The notes beneath the pieces are model-generated. The model did not search any database. It saw only the letters and a program-made list of their open reading frames with translations, and was not told the DNA's origin. Made by a program: the position numbers and the translations under genes. From Verrucomicrobiota bacterium (lineage in GTDB: Bacteria; Verrucomicrobiota; Verrucomicrobiia; Limisphaerales; JADLHS01), in assembly GCA_029573725.1 (NCBI GenBank), contig JAKQDQ010000165.1, forward strand, positions 1-52,046: 52,046 nt of DNA, in the 5' to 3' direction. Of the stretch, positions 17,237-27,192 are shown piece after piece (the stretch's first letter is position 1; each line of letters begins with the position of its first letter).

Positions 17237-20044
17237 ATGGTTAATTCACCGGTTGATCTCAATCACATCAGCCTCGCCTGGCTGGAAGGTCTGTATGCGG
17301 ATTATTTGCGTGACCCGGCCTCTGTGCCTTCCGAATGGCGGCGTTATTTTGCCGGTTTGATCAATGGGGATGCCTCCGAGAAGTCCTTTGCGCCCGGACC
17401 GAAATTTACCGCCTACAGCGTGTTCAATCCGCCAGCGGATCGGAGTCGTGGGTTCACCCACCACGAAGTGTCCGGTATCGTCGGCCGTCAGGAACTGGTG
17501 GATGCGCTGATCCGCAGTTACCGGATGCGCGGCCACATCGTGGCACAGATTGATCCGCTTGAGCAGCCCAAGGACACCCCGCCGGAACTGGACCCCGCCT
17601 ATCACGGCCTGACGGAGGCGGATCAGGAGCGTCTCTTTGCGTGCGCCACGATGGAGCCGGATCGTCTGCTCACCCTGCGGGAAATCATCGAGCGCTTGCG
17701 CAACACGTATTGCCGCTCCATCGGCGTGCAGTTCATGCACATTGACAACTACGAAATGCGGCTGTGGATGCAGGAGCGGATCGAGCGCTCGCAAAACCGG
17801 CTGTCATTGAGCCGTCCGGAGCAGTTGCGCATCCTGACGCGCCTGACCGATGCGGTGATGTTCGAGGAGTTCATCCGCAAAAAATTTATCGGCGCCAAGA
17901 GCTTTTCGCTCGAAGGCTGTGAAAGCTTGATCCCTCTGCTGGATCTGGCGATCGAACGGGCCGGGGAGCAGGGCGTGGACGACATCGTGCTCGGCATGGC
18001 CCATCGAGGCCGGTTGAATGTGCTGGCCAACATCATCGGCAAGAGTCCGCGCGAGATTTTCCGTGAATTTGAAGATTCCGGCGCAAAATCCAAGGACACC
18101 AGTGGTGGCGACGTCAAGTATCACCTCGGCTATAGCAACGATTGGACGACTGCCACCGGCAAACAGGTCCATCTCTCGTTGTGCTTTAATCCCAGCCACC
18201 TGGAGTTTGTCAATCCCGTGGCCACCGGCCGGGTGCGCGCCCGCCAGGATTTGAAGGGCGATACCGAACGCCGGCGCAGCATGACGGTGCTGATTCATGG
18301 GGATGCCGCCTTTATCGGTGAAGGCGTGGTGCAGGAGACGCTGAATTTAAGCCGGGTCGCCGGCTATACGGTCGGGGGCACGTTGCACATTATTGTGAAC
18401 AACCAGATCGGATTCACGACCCGGCCCCGGGAAGGCCGCTCGACGATGTACGCCACCAGCGTGGCGAAGATGTTGCCGGCGCCGATCTTCCATGTGAACG
18501 GCGAAGATCCGGAAGCGGTGGCACAATGCGTCTTGCTGGCGCTCGAATTCCGCCAGAAGTTCAAGCTGGATGTGGTCATTGACATGTACGGTTATCGTCG
18601 CCTGGGACACAACGAAAGTGACGAACCCACATTCACGCAACCGATGTTGTACCGGCGCATTGCGCAGCGCAAACCGGTGCGCGAAGGCTATTTGGAGCAC
18701 CTGCTCAAACTGGGCGAGGTGACCCGGGCGGAGGCGGATCAGATTGCGGAACGCCGGCAGGAGGCGCTGGAGCAGAATCTCCAGGAAGCGCGCAGCGAAC
18801 CCGGCACCCAGCTGATTTTTGAGCGCTCGCGCAAGTGGCGGGATTTCTTTGGCGGCCCCGAGCCGGTCGAGGAAGTGGTTACCGGGGCGGAACGGTCAAA
18901 GCTCGCCGCGCTGTTGGAACTGCAAACCCGGCTGCCGGAGGACTTTCATCCGCACCCGAAGATTGTGCGGTGGTTGGAGGCCCGGAGGAAGATGGCGCGC
19001 GGGGAACACGCGCTGGATTGGGCCGCCGCTGAATCGCTGGCGTTTGCGTTGCTGGCCACCGAAGGCGTTCGCGTGCGTTTGAGTGGCGAGGACAGCGGCC
19101 GGGGCACCTTCAGTCACCGCCACGCGGTGCTGCACGATTATGAGAATGGGCGGCTTTACACGCCGTTGCAGCATTTGTCGCCCGATCAGGCGCCGGTGGA
19201 CATCTGGAACAGCCCGCTTTCCGAAGCCGGGGTGCTGGGATTCGATTATGGTTACAGCCTGGACTGCCCGAACGGGCTCATTTTGTGGGAGGCCCAGTTC
19301 GGGGACTTCGTCAATGCCGCACAGGTCATCATTGATCAGTTTATTGTCAGTGCCGAAAAGAAATGGGATCACTTGAGCGGGCTGGTCATGTTGCTGCCGC
19401 ACGGGCTGGAAGGACAGGGGCCGGAACATTCCAGCGCCCGCCTGGAGCGTTTCCTGCAACAGGCTGCAGAGGACAATATTCAGGTGGCCTATCCCACCAC
19501 GCCCGCCCAGTATTTCCACTTGTTGCGACGCCAGGCGGTGCGGCGCTGGCGCAAGCCGCTGATCGTCATGACACCAAAAAGCCTGTTGCGCCATCCGCAA
19601 TCCGTTTCCACTCTGGAGGAGCTGGCGACGGGCCAGTTCCAGCGGGTGCTTCCGGATGCCTTGCCCCCTGCCGCCGCCGCCAATGTCAAGCGGGTGCTGC
19701 TGTGCAGCGGGAAGGTTTACTTTGAACTGGCGGAGCAGCGCGAGCAAAGCCGGCGCGACGATGTGGCGATTCTGCGGGTGGAACAGTTGTATCCGTTCCC
19801 CGCCACGCAGCTCGAAGCCGCGTTGCGCCGGTATCCTGACGCCACACCGGTATTCTGGGTGCAGGAGGAGCCGGAAAACATGGGGGCGTGGCCGGAGATC
19901 CGGGTGCGGTTCGGCGAACGCTTGTTCGGTCGCTGGTCGCTGGCCGGAATCGCCCGTCCCCGGTCGGCCAGTCCCGCCACGGGTTCCGCCAAGGCGCATA
20001 AGTCAAAACAGGCGGCCCTGGTCGCCAGCGCGCTGGGGGCGTGA
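17237..20044 (+). CDS. sucA: 2-oxoglutarate dehydrogenase E1 component
   Basis: Thiamine-diphosphate-dependent decarboxylation of 2-oxoglutarate and transfer to the E2 lipoyl group, TCA cycle. The 935-residue protein has the short N-terminal E2-interaction segment (ISLAWLEGLYADYLRDPASV), the FEEFIRKKFIGAKSFSLEGCE segment, CFNPSHLEFVNPVATGR, the TPP/Mg region GDAAFIGEGVVQETLNLS...VNNQIGFTT (about 355-395), and the transketolase pyrimidine-type region with HGLEGQGPEHSSARLERFLQ. The extreme C-terminus is a Lys/Ala tail. ATG 17237 is chosen over TTG 17231. sucB starts 8 bp after the stop, so they form an operon; no dihydrolipoamide dehydrogenase gene is present here. Confidence 0.97.
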   Translation: MVNSPVDLNHISLAWLEGLYADYLRDPASVPSEWRRYFAGLINGDASEKSFAPGPKFTAYSVFNPPADRSRGFTHHEVSGIVGRQELVDALIRSYRMRGHIVAQIDPLEQPKDTPPELDPAYHGLTEADQERLFACATMEPDRLLTLREIIERLRNTYCRSIGVQFMHIDNYEMRLWMQERIERSQNRLSLSRPEQLRILTRLTDAVMFEEFIRKKFIGAKSFSLEGCESLIPLLDLAIERAGEQGVDDIVLGMAHRGRLNVLANIIGKSPREIFREFEDSGAKSKDTSGGDVKYHLGYSNDWTTATGKQVHLSLCFNPSHLEFVNPVATGRVRARQDLKGDTERRRSMTVLIHGDAAFIGEGVVQETLNLSRVAGYTVGGTLHIIVNNQIGFTTRPREGRSTMYATSVAKMLPAPIFHVNGEDPEAVAQCVLLALEFRQKFKLDVVIDMYGYRRLGHNESDEPTFTQPMLYRRIAQRKPVREGYLEHLLKLGEVTRAEADQIAERRQEALEQNLQEARSEPGTQLIFERSRKWRDFFGGPEPVEEVVTGAERSKLAALLELQTRLPEDFHPHPKIVRWLEARRKMARGEHALDWAAAESLAFALLATEGVRVRLSGEDSGRGTFSHRHAVLHDYENGRLYTPLQHLSPDQAPVDIWNSPLSEAGVLGFDYGYSLDCPNGLILWEAQFGDFVNAAQVIIDQFIVSAEKKWDHLSGLVMLLPHGLEGQGPEHSSARLERFLQQAAEDNIQVAYPTTPAQYFHLLRRQAVRRWRKPLIVMTPKSLLRHPQSVSTLEELATGQFQRVLPDALPPAAAANVKRVLLCSGKVYFELAEQREQSRRDDVAILRVEQLYPFPATQLEAALRRYPDATPVFWVQEEPENMGAWPEIRVRFGERLFGRWSLAGIARPRSASPATGSAKAHKSKQAALVASALGA

Positions 20045-20052
20045 TTTAATTT

Positions 20053-21270
20053 ATGGCCATTGAATTAAAAGTGCCGGCAGTCGGCGAATCCATTACTGAA
20101 GTCGAAATCGGCGACTGGTTGAAAGCCGAGGGGGCGACCGTTGCGAAGGACGAAAACCTGGTGGTCATTGAGACCGAAAAAGCCACCGTGGAGCTTCCCG
20201 CGCCCGCCGCCGGACAATTGACCAAGATTTTGAAGCCGGCCGGGGCGACCGCGAAAGTTGGTGAGACGATCGCGCTATTGGCGGCCGGCCAGGGGGAGGT
20301 GGCAAGCGTTCCACCTGGGGCGACACCCGAACCTGCGGCAGCCACCCGCGCCCGCCCCACGCCATTGGCGGAAAAGGTGCTGGCCGAACACGGTTTGCGC
20401 GCGGACGAAGTGGCGGGCACGGGACCCGGTGGCCGGGTGTCGAAGGCGGATGTGTTGCGCCACGTCCAGGAACACCCGCCGAAGGAAGCGGTCCCCGTGG
20501 CCGTCCCTGCGGACGCGCCGACCGCCAGCGGCGGCCTTGCGGCGCCGGCGGCCACCTCGCCCTCCTTTGGCCGGGAACAGCAGGTGGTGCGCATGAGTTT
20601 GTTGCGTCGCACGATTGCCAGACGTCTGGTGGAAGCCCAGCACACCGCGGCACTGTTGACCACGTTTAACGAAGTGGACCTGTCCTCCATCCTCGCCCTG
20701 CGGCAGCAATACCAGGAGAGCTTTCAGAAAAGATACGGCGTGAAACTGGGCTTCATGTCGTTTTTTGTGAAGGCCGTGATTGATGGCCTGAAACAGTTCC
20801 CCGGTTTGAACGCCATCATTCGCGATTCCGATATTGTTTATCACAACTACCACGACATTGGCCTGGCCGTCAGCACCGATCGCGGGCTGGTGGTGCCGGT
20901 GTTGCGGGATGCGGACCGCCTGAGCTTCGCGGAAATTGAGCGCGCCATCATGGAGTTTGCCCAACGCGCCCGCGACGGCAAGATCAGGCCCGAGGAACTC
21001 GAAGGCGGCACTTTCACGATCACCAATGGCGGCGTGTTTGGTTCATTGCTTTCCACGCCGCTGGTCAATCCGCCGCAAAGCGGCATTCTGGGCATGCACG
21101 CCATCCAGGAACGTCCCGTGGCAGTGAACGGCCAGGTGGTGGTGCGCCCGATGATGTACGTGGCGCTGACCTACGACCACCGGATCGTAGACGGCAAGGA
21201 AGCCGTCCTGTTCCTGCGCCGCGTGAAGGACGGGGTGGAAAATCCCGCCCGGTTGCTCCTGGAGGTTTGA
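20053..21270 (+). CDS. sucB: Dihydrolipoyllysine-residue succinyltransferase (OGDH E2)
   Basis: Transfers the succinyl group from lipoate to CoA and forms the core of the 2-oxoglutarate dehydrogenase complex. Layout: a lipoyl domain (1-78) with the lipoylated Lys43 in IETEKATVE, an Ala/Pro linker, a peripheral-subunit-binding domain (about 101-138, [14 protein letters not shown]...[11 protein letters not shown]), a second linker, and the catalytic domain from about 175. The catalytic motif is YDHRIVDG at 374-381, with His376 and Asp380. Length (405) is normal. It sits 8 bp after sucA, the expected partner. Confidence 0.96.
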   Translation: MAIELKVPAVGESITEVEIGDWLKAEGATVAKDENLVVIETEKATVELPAPAAGQLTKILKPAGATAKVGETIALLAAGQGEVASVPPGATPEPAAATRARPTPLAEKVLAEHGLRADEVAGTGPGGRVSKADVLRHVQEHPPKEAVPVAVPADAPTASGGLAAPAATSPSFGREQQVVRMSLLRRTIARRLVEAQHTAALLTTFNEVDLSSILALRQQYQESFQKRYGVKLGFMSFFVKAVIDGLKQFPGLNAIIRDSDIVYHNYHDIGLAVSTDRGLVVPVLRDADRLSFAEIERAIMEFAQRARDGKIRPEELEGGTFTITNGGVFGSLLSTPLVNPPQSGILGMHAIQERPVAVNGQVVVRPMMYVALTYDHRIVDGKEAVLFLRRVKDGVENPARLLLEV

Positions 21271-21746
21271 TGCCGCCGCGCCCAAACCCGGGGTTCCGGT
21301 CGGTGTAAACGCCGGGATGTTTTGCCCCGGGCCATCTGGGGCGGCACCATCGGCTTCCCGAGGCAGCCCTTGCTGATCCGCCGGCTCGTCAGATCCGGTG
21401 GACATCATCCCCCGCACGGAGGACAAGCGAACGACTCTCAGTAGAAGGTCCGGTCCGCGTGTGTCGCGGCATGGCTCTGTAAGGCCGCCGTGCCCCAGAA
21501 CTTCCACCCCTGGCGTGGCCCATCTGATCGGCCGGCAAGGAGCATCGGCAAGGCATCGCCGGCCCCCCCTCGTCTCGCCACAACGGCGTCGCGGCAGACT
21601 GCTCCGGTCATGCCCCGGTTGAGTCGCCGGTTCGTGTGTTATCATCCAGGCAGAGCCGTCCGGTGGCGCGTTGGTGCGACCCGGGTGGTGTCGTGCGCGC
21701 CGACGCGGTGATTGCTTCCCGGGCCTGCACCTGTCATTGTGCCGTC
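21271..21746. other. 476-bp gap between sucB and the hemerythrin gene
   Basis: No convincing gene. The frame of the hemerythrin gene stays open back to 21636, but that stretch has no family resemblance. A 7-bp repeat pair CCCGGGG/CCCCGGG (21287-21293 and 21325-21331) with a 31-nt loop could be a weak terminator for sucB. Nothing else recognised. Confidence 0.4.
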
Positions 21747-22412
21747 ATGAAGTTGCTCAAAGACCTGCGCGCCGAGCATGATTTGATTGACCAGATGCTG
21801 GATTCCTTCCGGACGGCGGTGATCCAACTCAGCCACGGCCAGGCGAGGCCGAAGGATCTGTTGCGATTCATCACGTTTTTTCGTGTCATTGCCGATGAGT
21901 TCCATCATGCCCGGGAAGAGGAGGTGCTGTTTGCGGTCCTGGTCAACCAGCTCCAACTTCCCGGCGACCGCGGCCCGATTGCCGTCATGACGGATGATCA
22001 TCGGAAGTTCCGGGTCCTGCTGGATCAGATCCAGCAGTTGATCGAGCAGCGGACCTTGTCCCCGGCCGAGCAGGTGCAGCTGCGCACGGCGACCGAACGA
22101 TACATTGAATCCATGCAGCACCATATTGACGCGGAAAATTCGGTGCTGTTCGTCGAAGGTGAAATCTGCCTGCGGGATGCCGGCATTTCCGAACTGGCGT
22201 GCCGGGGGCTGACCGCAAAGGAAATGAAGATCCGGTTCACTGCGGAAGAACTCATGCACCGCTATCCCCCCACCGCCAATGTGGAAATCATTCGCGGCGA
22301 TGGATGCCCCTTGTGTCCGGCCTATCAAGTCACGTGCGACGGTTACGAGCGCGAATGGGCCAAGGTTTCCCGTTGGGGACGCGCGGAAGAGGACGATCCG
22401 CTTCCGGACTGA
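21747..22412 (+). CDS. Hemerythrin HHE-domain protein with Cys-containing C-terminal extension
   Basis: A 221-residue cytosolic protein. Residues 1-140 form an HHE cation-binding four-helix domain: RAEHDLIDQ, EFHHAREEEVLFAVL, DDHRKFRVLLDQI and YIESMQHHIDAENSVLF supply the His/Glu ligands for a di-iron site. Such proteins bind O2 or NO or act in iron/redox sensing. The C-terminal about 70 residues (ELACRGLTAKEMKIRFTAEE to PLPD) are separate and carry a DGCPLCPAYQVTCDGYE cluster with three cysteines, which may bind metal. ATG 21747 is supported by the family start. A short stem-loop 10 nt after the stop (22423-22442) may terminate transcription. Confidence 0.85.
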   Translation: MKLLKDLRAEHDLIDQMLDSFRTAVIQLSHGQARPKDLLRFITFFRVIADEFHHAREEEVLFAVLVNQLQLPGDRGPIAVMTDDHRKFRVLLDQIQQLIEQRTLSPAEQVQLRTATERYIESMQHHIDAENSVLFVEGEICLRDAGISELACRGLTAKEMKIRFTAEELMHRYPPTANVEIIRGDGCPLCPAYQVTCDGYEREWAKVSRWGRAEEDDPLPD

Positions 22413-22422
22413 TGAACGCCGC

Positions 22423-22442
22423 GCCGGGCTGCATTTCCCGGC
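22423..22442 (+). terminator. Candidate stem-loop after the hemerythrin gene
   Basis: GCCGGG-CTGCATTT-CCCGGC, a 6-bp perfect stem 10 nt after the stop codon at 22412. It is followed by only a short T-rich stretch (GCTGTTTC), so termination is a guess. Confidence 0.3.
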
Positions 22443-22529
22443 CGGATGCTGTTTCATGCCGAAGAAACGGTGGCGGCAACCGGCCAGCGCGATGCCCGGC
22501 ACGTGCCACCAGAGCCTCACCATGCGGGC

Positions 22530-24173
22530 TTACAGCGCCGGATGGCGGCGGTGATGGCTGGTGGCATCCTGATACGTTTTGGCGAGCGACAGCAGTTCCG
22601 CTTCGCCGAAGAGCCGGCCCAGGAAGCAGATGCTGGTTGGCATGCCTGCGGACGTGAACCCGTTCGGCAGGGCCACGCAGGGATGACCGGTGAGATTGCC
22701 CAGCAGCACGGTCATGCCCGCATCGGCGGGAGCGATGATCACATCGAATGGCGCGAACGTTTTCGCCATGTCCTGAATCAACAACCAGCGGATGCGCTGG
22801 GCGCGGAGGTATTCGACCGCGGGAACGAAACGGCGTTCGCGAAAGGTGTTGGGCCAGGCGTCGGCGGTTTGTTGCCGCAACCCGGCGTCTTGCCCCCGTA
22901 ACGTCAATTCGTCAAACGCCGCCGCCGCCTCCGTGGAGAGCAGGAACGAAATCTGGCTCAGGGGATAGTCCGGAAGTTCCACCGGCTGCAGTTTCACTCC
23001 GAGCCGGCGCAAATCCGCCAGGGTGGCGTCATCGTTTTGTCGGGCTTCACCTTGTTTGGTGGCAAACAGACTTTGCAAGAAGCCCACGCGTAGCCGGGTC
23101 ACGTCCAGGCGCGCACGGTAGTTGAACGGGGCGTCAACCACGGTTTGATCCAGGCCGTCCGGTCCGTAGAGGGCATGCAACACCAGCGCGCAATCTTCGA
23201 CCGTGCGGCAAATCGGCCCGATTTTGTCCATGCTCCAGCTCAGGGTCATTGCTCCGGCGCGGCTGACGCGGCCGTAGGTGGGGCGCAACCCGGTGACGCC
23301 ACAGCGACCGGCGGGCGAAAGAATCGAACCGTAGGTTTCCGTGCCGAGGCCAAAGGCGAAAAGCCCGGCGGCAGTGCCTGCGGCGGACCCGGCCGAACTG
23401 CCGCCCGAGCCTTGCTTAAGATTCCACGGATTCCGGGTGACGCCGCCGAACCATGTCTCGCCCATGGCCAGTTCGCCCAGCGTGGTCTTGGCAATCAGCA
23501 CGGCGCCCGCCGCCTCCAGGCGCTGGATGACGGTGGCGTCAAAGTCGAACACCTGGTTGATAAAGGGGGCGGCGCCCCAGGTGGTCGGGATGCCCCGGGT
23601 GGCGAACAAGTCCTTGGCGCCATAGGGGATTCCGTGCAGCGGGCCACGCCATTTGCCCGCGGCAATTTCCCGGTCGGCGCGTTGCGCCTGTTTCAAGGCG
23701 CGATCCTCGGTGAGGGTGACCACGCATTCCAATTGCGGGCCAATGCGTTTCAGGCGTTCGAGGTACACACGGGTCAGTTCCGTGGCCGTGAGCTGGCGGG
23801 ACTTGATGAGGGCCGCCAGTTCGCTGATCGAGCAAAACGCCAGGGCCTCCGGATTGTCCGGGCGCCGGATTTGGGGCAGGGGCGCCGGCCGGAATTTTTT
23901 GCGCGCGGTGGGCAGACGAAACCCGACGGGCAGGGGATTGAACTGGAGCGCGGGCGGAATGCCATTCGAGAGTGGGAATTGGCGCAGGCGCTCGTATTTT
24001 CGGCGTTGTGCTTCCAGACCGGGGCGCAGCATCTCCATCTCGGAGGCGGAAAAATTCAGCGCGAACAGGTTCGCGGCGTCGCGCGCCTGCGCCGGAGTAA
24101 TGGGAGGGAGGTTGGTTTGGGCCAGGGTGGCGACGGGGAAGCTCATGGCCATGATGATCCATGTTACGCGCAT
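22530..24173 (-). CDS. Secreted amidase-signature-family hydrolase
   Basis: 547 residues with a signal peptide (MAMSFPVATLAQ) and an amidase-signature core from about residue 115. The Ser-cisSer-Lys triad can be assigned: Lys187 in GIPYGAKDLFAT, the cis-Ser within GSGGSSAGSAAG (about 255-266), and the nucleophile Ser283 in TETYGSILSPAGRCG. The usual Arg after GGSI is Leu here, and the Gly before GS is Tyr. CGVTGLRPTYGRVSR continues the family pattern. It hydrolyses an amide bond; the natural substrate is unknown. It lies 60 bp downstream of the AGE epimerase gene on the same strand and may be co-transcribed. The N-terminal about 100 residues before the core are longer than in cytosolic amidases. 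Confidence 0.88.
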   Translation of the reverse strand: MRVTWIIMAMSFPVATLAQTNLPPITPAQARDAANLFALNFSASEMEMLRPGLEAQRRKYERLRQFPLSNGIPPALQFNPLPVGFRLPTARKKFRPAPLPQIRRPDNPEALAFCSISELAALIKSRQLTATELTRVYLERLKRIGPQLECVVTLTEDRALKQAQRADREIAAGKWRGPLHGIPYGAKDLFATRGIPTTWGAAPFINQVFDFDATVIQRLEAAGAVLIAKTTLGELAMGETWFGGVTRNPWNLKQGSGGSSAGSAAGTAAGLFAFGLGTETYGSILSPAGRCGVTGLRPTYGRVSRAGAMTLSWSMDKIGPICRTVEDCALVLHALYGPDGLDQTVVDAPFNYRARLDVTRLRVGFLQSLFATKQGEARQNDDATLADLRRLGVKLQPVELPDYPLSQISFLLSTEAAAAFDELTLRGQDAGLRQQTADAWPNTFRERRFVPAVEYLRAQRIRWLLIQDMAKTFAPFDVIIAPADAGMTVLLGNLTGHPCVALPNGFTSAGMPTSICFLGRLFGEAELLSLAKTYQDATSHHRRHPAL

Positions 24174-24233
24174 GCCGAATCCTGGCGCAACTCCGTCGGA
24201 GCCGGCAACGCCGAAATGCGTCGAGAGACGATA

Positions 24234-25499
24234 TCAGCGGGATGCGGGCGCAAAGGCCTGGATGAATTTGATCAACGCGCGCACGTCGTGATAATTGGCC
24301 TTCCAGGCGTGTGCCAGGCCGGTGCGCTTGGGGGTGCCGGCGGCGTCCACGGTATCCAGCCAGATGCCCGTGCGCGGATCGGTTTGATAACGGTCGAGGA
24401 AGTGGATGAGCCGGTCCAGGGCCTCCCGGTGCGCGGCATTGTCTGTCTGCTGCAACGCGTCGGTCAAGGCCGCGAGCAGCTCGGCCTGGACCCACCAGAC
24501 TTTATCCTGATCACTGGCGGGTGCGTTGCCCGCACCGCGATGGTACAATCCCCCGCGCGGATGATCGTACCCGTGCGCGAGGGCGTGGTTCACGTGGGCG
24601 TAGAAATGCGGCCAATCCGGCGGCCGACCGAGCACCTGGTCCGCACGAATCATCAGCCAGGCAAATTCGACGTTGTGCCCGTAGGAAAGGCCGGCGCTGC
24701 GCGGATCAGTGACTGGCCGCCAATCCGGCTGCCGATGAAAACAACTTTGGGCGGGATCACGCGGGTAAAAGTATTGGCGGTTGAGTTCCAACGCCTCGAT
24801 CAGGCTGCGTTTTACTTCGGGGTCATGGGAGACGTCATACAATTCGGTGAACGCCTCCTGCAGATGCAAATGGGTGTTGGCGCTCTTGAGTCCCGCAATC
24901 TCCACCACCGCCTGGGGATCGCCATCCGGAAGCGGTCGCCAATCCCGCGTAAAATGTTCGCTCCAGCCGCGGTGTTGCGCATCCCGTGCGCGCTGTTGGA
25001 TGAGCTGGTGGAGCTTCCGGGCCTCAACGAGCGGCGCGGACGCCTGCGTGGCCCGATGCAACTCGGCAAACGCGTACAGTACAAACGCTTCACCATACAG
25101 CAGTTTTCGATCATCAACGACGTGTCCCGTGCGGTCGGTTTTCCAAAAGTAACCTCCATGCGCGGGGTCCAAAAAGTGGTTGGTGAGGAAACGATAACCG
25201 TTCCAGGCGGCGGCCAGGGCCGCGTGCTGGGGAGTGTCCCAACCGTGCCGGTGCGCGTGCGCGAAGGTCCAGACCATGCGCGCCTGGGACACCAGCTGTT
25301 TCTCTGTGACGTTGCCCGGGCCGCTCAAAGCGTCGGCACTCAGCAGAAACCCGCCGTGGATGGGATCCAGGGTCGCCAGCCAATAGGGCAGAATGCGCTG
25401 CGTCAGCTGGTCGCGATACGCGGCGGCATGTTCCTCCAGCGGCGCGGCAGCCAGCCTTGCGGCACCGGCAATCAGCAGCCAGGCGAGGGACCATTTCAT
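24234..25499 (-). CDS. Secreted AGE-family (N-acylglucosamine 2-epimerase-like) protein
   Basis: 421 residues with a clear signal peptide (MKWSLAWLLIAGAARLAAAP) when started at ATG 25499; the frame is open to 25586. The body shows the alpha/alpha-barrel pattern of AGE proteins: RILPYWLATLDPIHGGFLLS, KQLVSQARMVWTFAHAH, DPAHGGYFWKTDRTGHVVDD, KLLYGEAFVLYAFAELH, NTHLHLQEAFTELYDVS, LSYGHNVEFAWLM, VWWVQAELLAAL, YQTDPRTGIWLD. The paired conserved His residues (GHNVEF and the late KRTGLAHAWKANYHD) fit the epimerase/isomerase active site. Family reactions include N-acylglucosamine 2-epimerisation, cellobiose epimerisation and aldose-ketose isomerisation; export suggests an oligosaccharide substrate. 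Followed by the amidase and divergent from the DASS transporter. Confidence 0.87.
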   Translation of the reverse strand: MKWSLAWLLIAGAARLAAAPLEEHAAAYRDQLTQRILPYWLATLDPIHGGFLLSADALSGPGNVTEKQLVSQARMVWTFAHAHRHGWDTPQHAALAAAWNGYRFLTNHFLDPAHGGYFWKTDRTGHVVDDRKLLYGEAFVLYAFAELHRATQASAPLVEARKLHQLIQQRARDAQHRGWSEHFTRDWRPLPDGDPQAVVEIAGLKSANTHLHLQEAFTELYDVSHDPEVKRSLIEALELNRQYFYPRDPAQSCFHRQPDWRPVTDPRSAGLSYGHNVEFAWLMIRADQVLGRPPDWPHFYAHVNHALAHGYDHPRGGLYHRGAGNAPASDQDKVWWVQAELLAALTDALQQTDNAAHREALDRLIHFLDRYQTDPRTGIWLDTVDAAGTPKRTGLAHAWKANYHDVRALIKFIQAFAPASR

Positions 25500-25662
25500 C
25501 GCGGGGGAGCATAGCGCGGTCAACGGCAAAGACAAGTGGACAGGGTTGACTGGGTGCATGGGCGGCGGGGTTTCCTGCCGACGCAAGGATTTAATGGACG
25601 CGCCGAGTCTTTTCCCCTTTCCGCTTCAACAGCGGTCCGGTAAAACAACACGGTTGGATGGG

Positions 25663-27192
25663 ATGAGTGACTTGGATATTTCGCGGGCGGCCGCGGGTGA
25701 CGGATTTGATCTGTGGCGCCGACGCGCCGGCTTGGTGGCTGCTCCGCTCGTTTTTTTGGGGGTGTGGCTTTTGCCAATTTCCGGTTTGACGGTGGAAGCC
25801 CACCGGCTGTTGGCCGTGTTTGGACTGGTGATCACGCTCTGGCTGACGGAGGCCATTCCACTGGCGGTCACCGCGTTGCTCGGGCCGGCGCTGTGTGTGG
25901 TGTGCGGCGTGGGGACCAACAAGGAAATGTTCCGCAGCTTCGGGCACCCGATCATTTTTCTTTTTTTAGGCAGCTTTTTGCTGGCGGAAGGGGTGCTGCA
26001 TCATGGACTGAACCGGCGCATCGCCTTTGGCATTCTCAGCCTGCCCTGGGTGGGACGGCGCCCCAGCCGGATTTTGTGGGCGTTCGCCGGGATCGTCGGG
26101 TTGCTTTCGATGTGGATTTCAAACACGACCGCGGCGGCAATGATGTTGCCGATCGGGATGGCGATTCTCGGGGAAATGGCCCGGCGTCAATCGGAACGGG
26201 AAGGTCGGGAGGTGCGCCTGACGGACCTCAAGTTTGGCACGGGACTGATGTTGGCGACCGCGTTTGCCGCTTCCATTGGCGGGATGGCGACGCCGGTGGG
26301 GACACCACCGAACTTGATTGCCATGGGCTTTCTGGAAAAGAGCGCCGGGTACAAGCTGACTTTTTTTCAGTGGATGGCGTTCGGGCTGCCGCTCGCGCTG
26401 GTTGCCCTGGCGGCGCTGGGATTTTATCTGAATTGGGTGTGCCGTGCGGAGACGGACTGGCTGGGAGAAAGTGCAGCCTGGATCGAGCGGGAGCGCGCCC
26501 GATTGGGGCCGTTAACCCGCGGGGAGCGCAACGTGCTGCTGGCCTTCGTCGTCACGGTGATTTTGTGGTTGTTGCCGGGGGCCGTGGCGATGGTGGCGGG
26601 GGTGGAGTCGCCGGGGTTCAAATGGCTGGACCGGCATTTGCCGGAGGCGACCGCGGCGTTGCTGGGGGCGGCGCTGCTGTTTGTGTTGCCCGTCAATTGG
26701 CGGCGGGGTGAATTCACGCTGGGCTGGGCGCAGGCGCAACGCATTGACTGGGGGACGATTTTGTTGTTTGGCGGCGGACTGGCCCTGGGGGAGGCGATGT
26801 TCAACACGGGATTGGCGCGCTGGGCGGGAGAAGGTCTGGCCGCGCACTTCCATGTGCAGTCGTCGCTGGGGTTGGTGGTGCTGTTTGCCATCATTGGCGT
26901 GCTGCTGACGGAGACCACCTCAAACACGGCCACCGCCAACATGGTGGTGCCCGTGGCGATTGCAGTGGCGGACGCGGCCCGGGTCAATCCGGTGCCTCCG
27001 GCGTTGGCAGCGTGCCTGGCCGCCTCCCTCGCGTTCATGCTGCCGGTTTCCACGCCGCCCAACGCCATCGTCTTTGGCAGTGGCTGCGTTCCGCTGCTGA
27101 AAATGGTGCGGCACGGCCTGGTGCTCGATCTGTTCGGGATCGCGGCCATCATTGTTGTCTGCCACTGGCTCGTGCCGCTGGTGATCCGATGA
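25663..27192 (+). CDS. DASS-family (SLC13) sodium:anion symporter
   Basis: A 509-residue inner-membrane transporter with about eleven to twelve hydrophobic helices. The two SNT substrate/sodium-binding motifs are present: SNTTAAAMMLPIG in the first repeat and SNTATANMVVPVA in the second. Also visible are LTEAIPLAVTALLGP, the family GGMATPVGTPPNLIA, and the mirrored MLPVSTPPNAIVFGSG near the end. DASS proteins import di- and tricarboxylates or sulfate with Na+. ATG 25663 starts just before the soluble N-terminus; the frame is open further upstream but unsupported. It diverges from the AGE epimerase gene, with about 160 bp shared upstream region. Confidence 0.93.
   Translation: MSDLDISRAAAGDGFDLWRRRAGLVAAPLVFLGVWLLPISGLTVEAHRLLAVFGLVITLWLTEAIPLAVTALLGPALCVVCGVGTNKEMFRSFGHPIIFLFLGSFLLAEGVLHHGLNRRIAFGILSLPWVGRRPSRILWAFAGIVGLLSMWISNTTAAAMMLPIGMAILGEMARRQSEREGREVRLTDLKFGTGLMLATAFAASIGGMATPVGTPPNLIAMGFLEKSAGYKLTFFQWMAFGLPLALVALAALGFYLNWVCRAETDWLGESAAWIERERARLGPLTRGERNVLLAFVVTVILWLLPGAVAMVAGVESPGFKWLDRHLPEATAALLGAALLFVLPVNWRRGEFTLGWAQAQRIDWGTILLFGGGLALGEAMFNTGLARWAGEGLAAHFHVQSSLGLVVLFAIIGVLLTETTSNTATANMVVPVAIAVADAARVNPVPPALAACLAASLAFMLPVSTPPNAIVFGSGCVPLLKMVRHGLVLDLFGIAAIIVVCHWLVPLVIR

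Noticed and set aside
18896..19999. 367-codon minus-strand frame
   Set aside because: Antisense to sucA; no motifs.
23145..25514. 789-codon plus-strand frame
   Set aside because: Antisense to the amidase and AGE epimerase genes; it is open because of high GC at third positions, with no domain pattern.
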